Both the position numbers and the translations under genes were made by a program. The notes beneath the pieces were generated by a model. It was not told the DNA's origin. It did not search any database and worked only from the letters and a program-made list of their open reading frames with translations. Of a DNA stretch of 32,645 nt, positions 8,429-15,926 are shown piece after piece. Position 1 is the first letter of the stretch. The number at the start of each line of letters is the position of its first letter. This DNA is from Bdellovibrionales bacterium (lineage in GTDB: Bacteria; Bdellovibrionota; Bdellovibrionia; Bdellovibrionales; UBA1609), in NCBI GenBank assembly GCA_020435005.1, contig JAGRAE010000016.1, positions 1 through 32,645 of the forward strand. Reading direction: 5' to 3'.

Positions 8429-8911
8429 TCATTCTGGCGCTCCACACTCAGCATTAATACAAATTCCATATCCGGTCATAATCCAGGCATGGCTAAACTC
8501 AACTTTTTGGTTTCGTTTTTGTAAGTCAAAAATTCCAACATTGTGTAGTTCCTGGCTATCGACATTTAGTTTGTGCAGATTTTCACTCTTAGGCTTTTTT
8601 CCTACTGTGATAGGTGTGTTCGGGGCATTAAATCTTTCTCCAGGATCAGTAATAGCATGATAGCGATAACCATAATTTTTATGATGAAGGTTTGCATTTC
8701 CTCCATAATCAACAAAATACATATAGTTAGCTCTATTTCTTAGAGTGTCAAAAGCGTATTGGCGAGCACCTATAGAGCTAAGCGTAGCTTTGTGCACAAC
8801 TCCCCATAAACCTAAGGCATAACCAACAAGCATAACAAAGAGAACAATCAAAGGTACTGCTTCAAATGTAGCCATTCCCTTACTGTTAGTTATAATTTTC
8901 TTAGCTTTCAT
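8429..8911 (-). CDS. TadE-like minor pilin (pseudopilin)
   Basis: A 160-residue protein with a class III (Flp/TadE-type) signal, NSKG followed by MATFEAVPLIVLF. Cleavage after G12 would put Glu at position +5, as required for prepilin peptidase substrates. The remaining ~130 residues are polar and Tyr/His-rich (NLHHKNYGYRYH), with two Cys near the C-terminus (ICINAEC) that could form a disulfide. It sits 3 bases after another pilin-like gene. Minor pilins of this kind are needed for Flp pilus assembly in other Tad systems. Whether this one is the TadE or TadF counterpart cannot be decided from the sequence. Confidence 0.85.
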   Translation of the reverse strand: MKAKKIITNSKGMATFEAVPLIVLFVMLVGYALGLWGVVHKATLSSIGARQYAFDTLRNRANYMYFVDYGGNANLHHKNYGYRYHAITDPGERFNAPNTPITVGKKPKSENLHKLNVDSQELHNVGIFDLQKRNQKVEFSHAWIMTGYGICINAECGAPE

Positions 8912-8914
8912 TTT

Positions 8915-9565
8915 TTAACACCCATTATCCGTTATATGCCAAACATATTGATCTAACTCTACATAATCGGCAGCATTGCGGTCTTGGTTAAATTTTAGAA
9001 TGCCTTCTAGGCGATCCATACTAAAGTCTCGACATCTCCCAGCACTTACTTCGCGTGAGAGAAAACTAGCGACTACGGTATTAAAGCCTTCGCCATTATC
9101 GTTTAAGTCGGAAGTCGAACCATAAAAGGGAATCTGAAAATCTAACATTCTGGCTACAAAGGTGACGGCAAAGCCCACAAAAAAATCTGTTTTTTGTGGT
9201 GGAATATCAATCTGTGGAAAGTCGGGTTTAAATTGTTTTAAATCTCCAGGTTTTGCGATGTATACCGGATCTCTAAGTTCAAACCAGTTGCCAGAAAATA
9301 AAGGTTTTAAAATGGGATTATTCACCAGCCTATTGTATTGCTCTTGTGAATTATTAATTTGGTCATCTGGTTTATGGCTGGCAACAAACAAAGCTCTCGC
9401 CGAGACAAAAGTAATATATTGGCTAATGGAAGCGACAGTTAAGGTGAGCGATAAAGCAAATAAAATAGCTGCAAAACCCATGATGAGTGTGAAGCCAAAA
9501 ATAAAATCAACAGTGATGCCACCTTTGTTTTGTTGAATAAGAAAAGAACGTTTAGGTCTTCTCAC
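8915..9565 (-). CDS. TadE/TadF-like pilin with Asp at the +5 position
   Basis: A 216-residue protein with NKG followed by GITVDFIFGFTLIMGF: a prepilin-like signal in which processing after G15 leaves Asp, not Glu, at +5. The hydrophobic helix runs to about residue 48. The large globular part has two Cys (GRCRDF and the C-terminal DNGC) that may pair. The start overlaps the end of the preceding 85-residue pilin-like gene by 4 bases (ATGA), implying coupled translation. By place and size it fills the TadF/TadG-like slot. It lacks the von Willebrand A domain of true TadG. Confidence 0.8.
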   Translation of the reverse strand: MRRPKRSFLIQQNKGGITVDFIFGFTLIMGFAAILFALSLTLTVASISQYITFVSARALFVASHKPDDQINNSQEQYNRLVNNPILKPLFSGNWFELRDPVYIAKPGDLKQFKPDFPQIDIPPQKTDFFVGFAVTFVARMLDFQIPFYGSTSDLNDNGEGFNTVVASFLSREVSAGRCRDFSMDRLEGILKFNQDRNAADYVELDQYVWHITDNGC

Positions 9566-9819
9566 TGGCCGTCATCTCCTCTTAAACTTCCATGATTATC
9601 ATAATATGCTGGATGCCATCTCACGGCCTCACTAGGAGAGTCCCAAGTTCCAGAGGTGATCATTCCAGAAAGAACTCGCCAAGGACCTTGGACTAAGGTT
9701 TTAAAAACTTCACTGCTTTGCAGGGAACTACGAACGAGTCCAACCAAAGAAAGTAATACGGTCATAACTAAGATCATCTCAATGACCATCTGTCCTTTAT
9801 TTTTTTTAATAGCCTTCAT
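9562..9819 (-). CDS. small pilin-like protein
   Basis: An 85-residue protein with a textbook class III prepilin signal: basic start, KNKG, then QMVIEMILVMTVLLSLVGL. Glu is at +5 after cleavage behind G9. A short soluble tail rich in Trp, Ser and Gly follows (GPWRVLSGMITSGTWDSP), ending in RGDDGQ. It is longer than a major Flp pilin and lies between the prepilin peptidase gene and the larger TadE/F-like genes, so it is more likely a minor pilin. The spacing is 4 bases after tadV, and it overlaps the next gene by 4 bases. Confidence 0.8.
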   Translation of the reverse strand: MKAIKKNKGQMVIEMILVMTVLLSLVGLVRSSLQSSEVFKTLVQGPWRVLSGMITSGTWDSPSEAVRWHPAYYDNHGSLRGDDGQ

Positions 9820-9823
9820 AATA

Positions 9824-10321
9824 TTAACCTCGGAATCCAGTGAGTGTTAATTGAGTTAACCAGCCAAACAACAGGGCTACCGTATAGGGAATTTTATGTA
9901 ATTTCTCAGGGCTTACAGCTTTTTTTCCACTGGTGACGATAGCAATGGTATTGTGAAATAGACTCATACCTTGACCTTTGAGAAGTGCTTGTAGTAGTCC
10001 AAGTAGTGCTCCCCAAATAAAGGAATACATAAATACGTAAAAAGTGCTCATTGGAGCTACATTAATTGCAAATGCCATTAGCAACTTCATATCTCCTGCG
10101 CCCATTATTTTGGGAAGAACCAAAGGTAAACAGCACCCAAGGGCAACGAGAAGAGAGATACCTCCCATCTTTAAACCATCAACACCGCTAAAATAAAAAG
10201 TATTAGCGATGGAACAAAATATGAATATTAAGATTAAGTAGTTACGGACTTTGCGTGATTTTAAGTCATTGCCTACACCGATTACTAAAATAAGTGTAGG
10301 TATAATAAGATGTAGGGCCAT
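9824..10321 (-). CDS. cpaA: Flp prepilin peptidase TadV/CpaA (A24 aspartic protease)
   Basis: A polytopic membrane protein of 165 residues from the ATG at 10321. I chose that start because a ggag site lies 8 bases before it and it avoids overlap with the upstream gene; an in-frame ATG at 10363 would add 14 polar residues. Both catalytic aspartates of the A24 family are visible: D19 in GVGNDLKSRKVRN and D77 in the GxGD motif GAGDMKLL. The enzyme cleaves the leader of Flp and the TadE/F-like pilins encoded around it. It lacks the N-terminal methyltransferase domain of PilD, as expected for the CpaA/TadV class. Confidence 0.92.
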   Translation of the reverse strand: MALHLIIPTLILVIGVGNDLKSRKVRNYLILIFIFCSIANTFYFSGVDGLKMGGISLLVALGCCLPLVLPKIMGAGDMKLLMAFAINVAPMSTFYVFMYSFIWGALLGLLQALLKGQGMSLFHNTIAIVTSGKKAVSPEKLHKIPYTVALLFGWLTQLTLTGFRG

Positions 10322-10335
10322 GATGCTAACTCCAT

Positions 10336-10548
10336 TTATTTTCTTACCTCTGAAGGAATCCATCCCGGTGTTCGCCTTCCTCCCTCTTTGGGGTTGTAGA
10401 AGCGAAAGCCAGTGGTTACATTACGTTCAACTCTTGCGGCCAGACGGGGTGTAGCCTCATCGAAAGTCACCATCACGCTATTAGGTCCTAAAAATATTCC
10501 TAATATAAGTACGCCAAAAACGGCGATTATGATGGCTTCTAAAGTCAT
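10336..10548 (-). CDS. small membrane-anchored protein of the Tad operon, function unknown
   Basis: A 70-residue protein with one N-terminal hydrophobic segment (AIIIAVFGVLILGIFLG) and a basic soluble tail (ARVERNVTTGFRFYNPKEGGRRTPGW). A gaggg ribosome site precedes the ATG by 5 bases. There is no prepilin cleavage motif, so it is not an obvious pilin. It lies between the Flp pilin and the prepilin peptidase, 33 bases after flp and 14 bases before cpaA. I do not recognise the family; its place implies a part in pilus biogenesis. Confidence 0.7.
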   Translation of the reverse strand: MTLEAIIIAVFGVLILGIFLGPNSVMVTFDEATPRLAARVERNVTTGFRFYNPKEGGRRTPGWIPSEVRK

Positions 10549-10581
10549 GCTTTCCCTCGATGTAAAGAGTTTGAACTTTAA

Positions 10582-10773
10582 TTAAAAGTTACTGTTAACA
10601 GATTGAATTCCAGTATCTAAATCACCGAGTTTAGATTTTACAGTACCCATAATTTTATCTTTAAATAATAAAACAATAGCGACGACTATAACTAGTAATA
10701 GGATATATTCTGTAGCTCCTTGAGCGGATTCATCTTGCCACAATTTTTTTAATGTATTTGTTACTTTTTTCAT
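10582..10773 (-). CDS. flp: Flp/Fap-type major pilin
   Basis: A 63-residue pilin starting at the ATG at 10773, which has aagggg 6-7 bases upstream; the longer open frame to 10863 has no ribosome site. The signature SAQGATEYILLLVIVVAIVL gives a prepilin signal. Cleavage before Q18 places Glu at +5 and Tyr at +6, with Ala instead of the usual Gly at -1. A short polar tail (GDLDTGIQSVNSNF) ends the protein. It is the first gene of the operon, preceded by a sigma-54 type promoter, and is expected to be the most abundant pilus subunit. Confidence 0.95.
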   Translation of the reverse strand: MKKVTNTLKKLWQDESAQGATEYILLLVIVVAIVLLFKDKIMGTVKSKLGDLDTGIQSVNSNF

Positions 10774-10875
10774 ATTATTCCCCTTGCGTTTATATCGGCA
10801 CCCTAAACCGAAATAATTAATCTTATGGTTAGTTGTCTCTTTATGAGAACTTTTAACCTGCACAACTTTTTAAAA

Positions 10876-10891
10876 TGCAAGGGTGGTACCA
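10876..10891 (-). promoter_or_regulatory. sigma-54 (RpoN) type -24/-12 promoter of flp
   Basis: On the minus strand the sequence reads TGGTACCACCCTTGCA. It matches the RpoN consensus TGGYACR-N4-TTGCW at all but one position, with exact GG/GC spacing. The predicted start of transcription is near 10865, giving a leader of about 90 bases before the flp ATG. Sigma-54 promoters need an activating enhancer-binding protein, so pilus expression would be switched by a regulator encoded outside the window. Confidence 0.75.
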
Positions 10892-10994
10892 TGTGTAGTG
10901 TTGTTGCCCCTTTAAAATGACTCATGTTTTTGTATTTCTTTTCGATACGTCTCAAAATTTCTGTTTACACTCTAGTCATCTAGTTGAATGGGTG

Positions 10995-11078
10995 ACAGCA
11001 AAAGGTGACAGGCCCTATTTCCGGACGCAGCGCAAATGCGCTCAGCGTCCGGAAATAGGGCCTGTCACCTTTTGCTGT
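10995..11078. repeat. near-perfect 40-bp-stem palindrome, REP-like
   Basis: The left arm 10995-11028 (starting acagcaaaaggtgacagg) and the right arm 11045-11078 are perfect reverse complements over 34 bases. A further 6-bp stem (agcgca/tgcgct) lies in the centre, broken only by an unpaired ca. The core is GC-rich (ccctatttccggacgc), unlike the surrounding AT-rich DNA. The aaaaggtgacagg / cctgtcacctttt ends resemble the dispersed REP-type palindromes of several delta-proteobacterial and Bdellovibrio-like genomes. The element sits between two divergent genes, not at a gene end. Confidence 0.9.
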
Positions 11079-11129
11079 ATCTATATGAGACAGGAATTTT
11101 AACTATCTTACGTTGATCCGATAATAGAA

Positions 11130-11993
11130 GTGATGAAGAGTAAAAGTTTATCTAACAATAAAGGGCAGGCTGTTGTGGAGTACATTCTTGTACTTATTGT
11201 ATTGCTTTTTATTTTTATGCTTCTTTTGCAGTTTAACAAACAGTTTCGCCAATGGGGCGAAGATTATTTTATTTCCTATTATCGTTGTTTATTAGAAACT
11301 GGTGAACTTCCTTCTCTAGGTGGTCAAAGCAATACAGCAGGTATATGTGCCGGCGAATTTCAACCTTTCACTTTTACAGGTGGATGGCAACCAATACCCG
11401 GTGGTGGTTCTGGTGGTGGTTCTGGTGGAGGAAGCGGAAATGGTGGAGGAAGCGGAAATGGTGCGGCTCCCTCTGAGAGATCCGTCAATGAAGGTGGAGG
11501 AGATACAGCCAGAGGCTCTGAAGTGAGTCGCGTTGCTGCAAGTAGTGGCGGAAGAGGATCGGGGAGGTTTGATCGATTTAAATCGAAAAACTCATCAGGT
11601 ACAGCTGGAGAAAATGAAAAGAATAAAAAAGGTAAAGGTATTTACACAGGTAGTAACGAAACATCAAACTTTGGTAGTTCAAAAAATAATCGAACAAAAG
11701 TTTCACGCTCTAAAGAATTAGATTATGGTTTTGGAATTAAAAAAGAACAGGAAGAACGTGGTGAAGAATCATCGCGAGTTTCTTTGGATAAAAAAAGTCA
11801 GCAAGCGGAAAAGAAAAAACGTTTTAAAATAAACAAAAAAACTATCGATAAAGAAACAGTTATAGAAGATGAAGCCATTACCTTCGGCAACTTTTTCCGC
11901 TTATTGATAATTGCAGCCATTATCATAGCGCTTGGCGTCTTAATTGGTGGTCAATTGTTACAAATTTCAAAAGGTATGGACGCAGAAGGTTAG
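11130..11993 (+). CDS. pilin-like protein with Gly-rich linker and C-terminal membrane segment
   Basis: A 287-residue protein. It opens with a class III prepilin signal (NNKG then QAVVEYILVLIVLLFIF, Glu at +5), followed by a short domain with two Cys (YRCLLETG, GICAGEF). A Gly/Ser linker (GGGSGGGSGGGSGN, bases about 11398-11462) comes next, then a ~130-residue Ser/Lys/Glu-rich, probably disordered stretch, and a C-terminal hydrophobic segment near residues 258-280 (LLIIAAIIIALGVLIGG). A pilin helix joined to a second membrane anchor by a long flexible tether is not a normal TadE layout. GTG at 11130 or ATG at 11133 could be the start; neither has a strong ribosome site. It is divergent from flp and probably belongs to the same pilus system. 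Confidence 0.8.
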   Translation: MMKSKSLSNNKGQAVVEYILVLIVLLFIFMLLLQFNKQFRQWGEDYFISYYRCLLETGELPSLGGQSNTAGICAGEFQPFTFTGGWQPIPGGGSGGGSGGGSGNGGGSGNGAAPSERSVNEGGGDTARGSEVSRVAASSGGRGSGRFDRFKSKNSSGTAGENEKNKKGKGIYTGSNETSNFGSSKNNRTKVSRSKELDYGFGIKKEQEERGEESSRVSLDKKSQQAEKKKRFKINKKTIDKETVIEDEAITFGNFFRLLIIAAIIIALGVLIGGQLLQISKGMDAEG

Positions 11994-12030
11994 CTAAAAC
12001 AATATATTCTTTTCATTTTTTTGCAAATTC

Positions 12031-12059
12031 TTGCTCCGAACATCAAAGCTTAATAATTT
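12031..12059 (+). promoter_or_regulatory. possible sigma-70 promoter for the DUF2203-nadE pair
   Basis: TTGCTC is followed by TAATTT with a 17-base spacer, about 22 bases before the ATG at 12082. The spacing is right but the hexamers are imperfect. Confidence 0.35.
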
Positions 12060-12081
12060 TATAGATGGGGGAGAATGTAAA

Positions 12082-12507
12082 ATGTCCGATGACCAAGTGG
12101 TTGATATCAGTCGCCGTGGTGTTTTAAGTTTTGATGAGGCTTGTGAGCGTGTACTTGTTTTAAAGCGTTTGACTGTTCGCTATGCTGAGCTAGTAGAGCG
12201 AAAAATGACTCAGCTAGAAAGTCTGTCTGAATCTCATTTAGAGCTTATCCATGATATTGAAAATGAAATTAATATATTGATACATGAATGGCATGGAAAA
12301 GTTCGTCGTTTAGGTGGAATTCCTAAGGGCTTATGGCTTGTCGATTTTGATGCAGGTTTTGGTTACTACTGCTGGAAGTTTCCCGAGGCAGAATTGTCTT
12401 ATTGGCATACCTACAATGAAGGCTTTGATAATAGAAAAAAGATCATTGTTGAAGATGAAAATGAGTTTGTCTTAGTAAATGAATCTATAGTATCACTGAA
12501 TTTGTGA
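12082..12507 (+). CDS. DUF2203 family protein
   Basis: A 141-residue soluble protein. The ATG at 12082 is chosen because a strong gggggag site precedes it by about 9 bases; the open frame extends to a TTG at 12031 without support. The N-terminal half is helical and charged (FDEACERVLVLKRLTVRYAE). The C-terminal half has the conserved DUF2203 features GLVDF-like (GLWLVDFDAGFGYYCWKF), then ELSYWHTYNEGF, the 'CW...E..YWH...GF' pattern of that family. The function is unknown. Its last bases overlap the start of nadE (GTGA), which suggests coupled expression. Confidence 0.85.
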   Translation: MSDDQVVDISRRGVLSFDEACERVLVLKRLTVRYAELVERKMTQLESLSESHLELIHDIENEINILIHEWHGKVRRLGGIPKGLWLVDFDAGFGYYCWKFPEAELSYWHTYNEGFDNRKKIIVEDENEFVLVNESIVSLNL

Positions 12508-14129
12508 AAATTGCATTAGCTCAAATAAATCCAACTCTTGGCGATTTTGTCATGAATGGTAAAACCATATTAAATTATGTACAGAAAGCTGTGGATCGCA
12601 ATTGTGAAATTGTAGTGTTCCCAGAGTGTGCAATCATGGGTTATCACCCTGTTGACTTGCTAGAACGTCCAAGTATTGTTAATCAGCAGTTAAAAGAAAT
12701 ATCAAAAATTGAAAAAAAAATCCCTCCAAATATTCTTGTAGTATTTGGTGGAATATCTTTGAACCCATACAAAAGTGGAAAACCCTACTGCAATTCTGCA
12801 TTTGTTGTTCAGAAGTCCAAAAAATGTAAAATTTTTGCTAAGGAACTTCTGCCCTCTTACGATGTTTTCGACGAGGGACGTCACATTGAACCGGGTGACA
12901 TAGCAAAAAATATATTAAAATTTAAAGGTAAAAATATTCTCATAACTATTTGTGAAGATATTTGGGCGTGGCCCAATCCGTATCATGGGCAAAGACCCTC
13001 TTACAAATCAAATCCCTTAAAAAAAATAAAAGCAAAAGATGTAGATTTAGTCATAAATTTGAGCGCATCTCCTTTTAGTGTTGATAAATTTAAGGGTCGC
13101 AAAACAGTCTGTCAAAAAACAGCACTTCATTTTAAAGCGCCAATTGTCTATGTAAATATGGTCGGCGCACAAGATGAAATCATCTATGACGGATTAAGTT
13201 TTGTGACCTCAAAAACCGGCAAAATTGTGGCGAAAGCTCATCAATTTTGTGAGGATATTTTAGTTTATGACACCGACTTAGATAAAGGTTTTATGCAGCC
13301 AACGGAAAAACATAAATCAGAAATTATTCGTCAAGCACTGGTGTTGGGTCTTCGTGATTTTTTGAGAAAAACTGGGTTTCAAAAGGCACATGTAGGTTTA
13401 AGTGGAGGCATTGATTCAGCTCTTGTAGCTTGTTTATTGGTTGATGCCATAGGTCCACAAAATGTTACATGTATTACTTTGCCGGGACCGTTTACTACTG
13501 AGTTAAGCATTCAATTAGCAAATCAGTTAGCAGAAAATTTAGGAGTACAACACACGAGTTTTTCAATAACTGAACATTATGAAAATTTTAATAAAAAATT
13601 TAACGAAAAATTTAATCATAGTGGATTTAGTATTGTGCAAGAAAATTTCCAAGCCAGACTTCGTGGCATATCATTGATGGGTTTTAGTAATTTAGATGAA
13701 AGTCTTTTAGTCAACACATCAAATAAAAGTGAATTTGCAATGGGCTATACTACTCTTTATGGCGATATGGTCGGCGGAATTTGTCCTATTGGTGATTTAA
13801 CAAAAACCGAAGTGTTCGAGTTAGCAAAATGGTATAATCATCAGCACGAGTTAATACCATGGGAAATTATTAATAGACCACCTACTGCAGAGTTAAAAGA
13901 GAATCAAAAAGATTCAGATACTTTACCAAGTTATGATGTGCTGGACCCTGTTGTAAAAAAAATTGTTGAAAAATTTAAAGCCCCCACAACCACAATGGAA
14001 CAAAATGTTTTGCAAAAAATGATGAGAAGTGAATTTAAACGATGGCAAGCGCCGCCAATACTAAAAATTTCCAGTCATGCTTTTGGACGTGGACGAAGAC
14101 TTCCTGTTGCCCATAAAGCAGTTTATTAA
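12504..14129 (+). CDS. nadE: glutamine-dependent NAD+ synthetase
   Basis: A 541-residue cytosolic enzyme that converts nicotinate adenine dinucleotide to NAD+ using ATP and glutamine. The N-terminal nitrilase-type glutaminase domain shows the catalytic triad E41 (VVFPE), K113 (FAKELLP) and C150 (TICEDIW). The C-terminal synthetase domain begins near residue 275 with the ATP pyrophosphatase P-loop SGGIDS (300-305), followed by NTSNKSEFAMGYTTLYGDM and PTAELKENQKD, both typical of NadE. The length fits the short bacterial glutamine-dependent class. The start is GTG, overlapping the DUF2203 gene by 4 bases. Confidence 0.96.
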   Translation: MKIALAQINPTLGDFVMNGKTILNYVQKAVDRNCEIVVFPECAIMGYHPVDLLERPSIVNQQLKEISKIEKKIPPNILVVFGGISLNPYKSGKPYCNSAFVVQKSKKCKIFAKELLPSYDVFDEGRHIEPGDIAKNILKFKGKNILITICEDIWAWPNPYHGQRPSYKSNPLKKIKAKDVDLVINLSASPFSVDKFKGRKTVCQKTALHFKAPIVYVNMVGAQDEIIYDGLSFVTSKTGKIVAKAHQFCEDILVYDTDLDKGFMQPTEKHKSEIIRQALVLGLRDFLRKTGFQKAHVGLSGGIDSALVACLLVDAIGPQNVTCITLPGPFTTELSIQLANQLAENLGVQHTSFSITEHYENFNKKFNEKFNHSGFSIVQENFQARLRGISLMGFSNLDESLLVNTSNKSEFAMGYTTLYGDMVGGICPIGDLTKTEVFELAKWYNHQHELIPWEIINRPPTAELKENQKDSDTLPSYDVLDPVVKKIVEKFKAPTTTMEQNVLQKMMRSEFKRWQAPPILKISSHAFGRGRRLPVAHKAVY

Positions 14130-14148
14130 ACATTAAGTTATTTGTAAT

Positions 14149-14949
14149 TTATGCAACTTTACTTAGTTCACTATAATTCGTCTGCAATGTAATCGCAGAC
14201 ACCCCAGCAGGATAAAGCCAGCTTCTTCTCTTACTTTCTGTGAACTGAAAATATTTAAAATCATCTCCCAGAATGTTTTCAAAATCTTTTTTTGTATAAA
14301 AGCGATTGCATGAAACTAGTCCATCCCAAAGCAACATTATGGGAAATAAAGGAATAATGTAGGTAAATAATGAAGTCCAGACTAAGTTCTTACCTTTTAA
14401 TACAAAGGGTAGTGTTGTAAATAGAATAAAAGGTCCCAACATCATTAGGAAATATGCAACCCATGATTGACTTACATATTCGAGTATTAATAGGTTTTTG
14501 TTTTGCTTCAAGGAATTTTGCAACACACCTTTTGCTACATCTGGAGGCAAATGGTGAAATGAGTTAATAAAAATTCTTGAGTAATTTAATTCTTCTGGAA
14601 CATTTGAAGCATCAACAGGCTCATTATAATAGTGAAAATTTTTTGATGCTTTATATCGTTTTATTGATTCTTCAAGTGGGAACAAATCAGTTAAGATAAA
14701 CTTTTTCCCCTTAGTTTTATCATCATCCAATTCGCATACTAATAAGGGCAAACAGTCGCCAGAGCCCGAACAGCATTCTAAAAAAGTATTATCTTTGTCG
14801 TTTCTTATAAATTCATTTAAGTCATCTAGCCAAAGTTTATGATAGCCAAAAGTTTTATAAAAAAAGATTAAATATTTGTGTAGGGCTTTATGATACCAAT
14901 TTGGAGCCCAAGCTTTATCACAAAATTCAAAAAGTCTAAAGTTGTTCAT
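14149..14949 (-). CDS. membrane-associated class I methyltransferase-like protein
   Basis: A 266-residue protein. A SAM-binding motif I-like segment (FLECCSGSGDCLPLL, about 56-70) and a following acidic strand end (FILTDLFPLEESI) suggest a class I methyltransferase fold. INSFHHLP resembles the post-motif region of such enzymes. Two hydrophobic stretches (about 163-185 and 190-212) point to membrane association. The substrate cannot be read from the sequence; a lipid or quinone-like substrate is one possibility. The start overlaps the upstream AraC-type regulator by 4 bases, so the regulator and enzyme are translated together. Confidence 0.65.
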   Translation of the reverse strand: MNNFRLFEFCDKAWAPNWYHKALHKYLIFFYKTFGYHKLWLDDLNEFIRNDKDNTFLECCSGSGDCLPLLVCELDDDKTKGKKFILTDLFPLEESIKRYKASKNFHYYNEPVDASNVPEELNYSRIFINSFHHLPPDVAKGVLQNSLKQNKNLLILEYVSQSWVAYFLMMLGPFILFTTLPFVLKGKNLVWTSLFTYIIPLFPIMLLWDGLVSCNRFYTKKDFENILGDDFKYFQFTESKRRSWLYPAGVSAITLQTNYSELSKVA

Positions 14950-15785
14950 CGGTTTTTATCCTTAGTTTTATAACTACTAGGTGTTACGCCAATTTTTGTT
15001 TTAAAATACTTATAATAGTGACCTAAGTTTTCATAGCCGGATTCAAAACCTGCTTGCGTGGTGCTTAGCTTATTAAACAGCATGTGATAGATGGAAGAAT
15101 AAACTCTTAAGTGCTGTATATATTCACCTGGAGTCATACTAAATTGTTTTTTAAATGTTCTAATTAAATAGGATTTTGATACTCCAATTTTTTTTGATAA
15201 TTTATCCAGGTTAATTTGATCAGTAATATTTTGGTCGATTTGAGTTTTTATTTGCGCGGCTATGGACTTAGTTTCAGCTTTATAACAGTTCCCAAATTGA
15301 ATTAAATATTCGGCTACATTTGAACATAATTTCTCAAAATTTGGCTCTTGAGTTAACTTCTCTGAGAAAAAAAGGTTTTCAATTTGATCTTGTAAAACAA
15401 GATCAAATTTATTTTTGTTTATAAAATATAAATTTTGTGATCCCATTTCTGGCCAGTGAATACGAGTTAGTAGGGCTTTAAACGAAAACTCGCTGTTTCC
15501 CTGTAAGGTCCATTCAATAAGAGCTTGAGGGGGAACAAGTATGACTCCCTGGCCATTAATGTTTATGTAGTGACCATTGTACTTAACACTCTTAAGACTT
15601 CCTGTAATAGTAAGACCAATGGCCCAACAATTTGTAAAAATATCTGTTACTTTTTTTTCACCATTTAAGTCTTCATGCTTTTCCATTAAAAGTAAGTCAC
15701 TTGTGATATACTTATAATCGGTATCAAATTTTTCAGTACTTATTTTAATATCCATTCTTGACTCAATATGTTGTGGTTTAGTCAT
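14946..15785 (-). CDS. AraC-family transcriptional regulator
   Basis: A 279-residue protein with an N-terminal cupin-like sensing half and a C-terminal pair of helix-turn-helix motifs (about 180-275). The first HTH is LDKLSKKIGVSKSYLIRTFK and the second includes AGFESGYENLGHYYKYFK, then TPSSYK, the usual AraC signature. It overlaps the methyltransferase-like gene by 4 bases and probably controls that gene or its own unit in response to a small ligand. It is divergent from the secreted Cys-rich gene at 15927 across 141 bases. The ribosome site before 15785 is weak; an ATG 10 codons in is an alternative start. Confidence 0.88.
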   Translation of the reverse strand: MTKPQHIESRMDIKISTEKFDTDYKYITSDLLLMEKHEDLNGEKKVTDIFTNCWAIGLTITGSLKSVKYNGHYININGQGVILVPPQALIEWTLQGNSEFSFKALLTRIHWPEMGSQNLYFINKNKFDLVLQDQIENLFFSEKLTQEPNFEKLCSNVAEYLIQFGNCYKAETKSIAAQIKTQIDQNITDQINLDKLSKKIGVSKSYLIRTFKKQFSMTPGEYIQHLRVYSSIYHMLFNKLSTTQAGFESGYENLGHYYKYFKTKIGVTPSSYKTKDKNR

Positions 15786-15875
15786 CTTTATTATTTTACG
15801 GGTAACTTAAAAATGAATTCCTCTCAAATGTTGAACAAATTAACCGAAAACACAAGTTTTGGTGTCAAAATGTCT

Positions 15876-15891
15876 TGGCCCAGTCCTTGCT
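15876..15891 (+). promoter_or_regulatory. sigma-54 type -24/-12 promoter of the Cys-rich secreted protein gene
   Basis: TGGCCCAGTCCTTGCT fits the RpoN consensus TGGCACR-N4-TTGCW with one mismatch and exact spacing of the GG and GC pairs. The predicted start of transcription is near 15902, leaving about 25 bases before the ATG at 15927 with the ribosome site in between. The geometry is compatible with a working promoter. Confidence 0.7.
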
Positions 15892-15926
15892 AGATCCTTT
15901 GTAGAAATTGATCAAGGGGGGATTAA

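Larger units (their letters stand above)
10774..11129. other. divergent intergenic region between flp and the pilin-like gene at 11130
   Basis: This 356-base stretch is the longest non-coding interval in the window. It holds the flp leader, the sigma-54 site (10876-10891), about 100 bases with no recognised feature, and a long palindrome (10995-11078). No convincing promoter for the plus-strand gene was found between the palindrome and 11130. Open frames crossing the region have no ribosome site and read through the palindrome, so I do not call them genes. Confidence 0.8.

Noticed and set aside
10917-11102. Open frame of 61 codons through the long palindrome
   Set aside because: It depends on reading through the inverted repeat, has no ribosome site and shows no protein-like composition.
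11099-11123. FliA (sigma-28)-like sequence tccgataa upstream of the pilin-like gene at 11130
   Set aside because: The -35 part does not match at the required spacing, and transcription would start at the start codon with no leader.
11398-11462. Tandem Gly/Ser codons as a microsatellite or CRISPR-like array
   Set aside because: The repeats are 9-18 bases in frame and encode a linker; there are no unique spacers.
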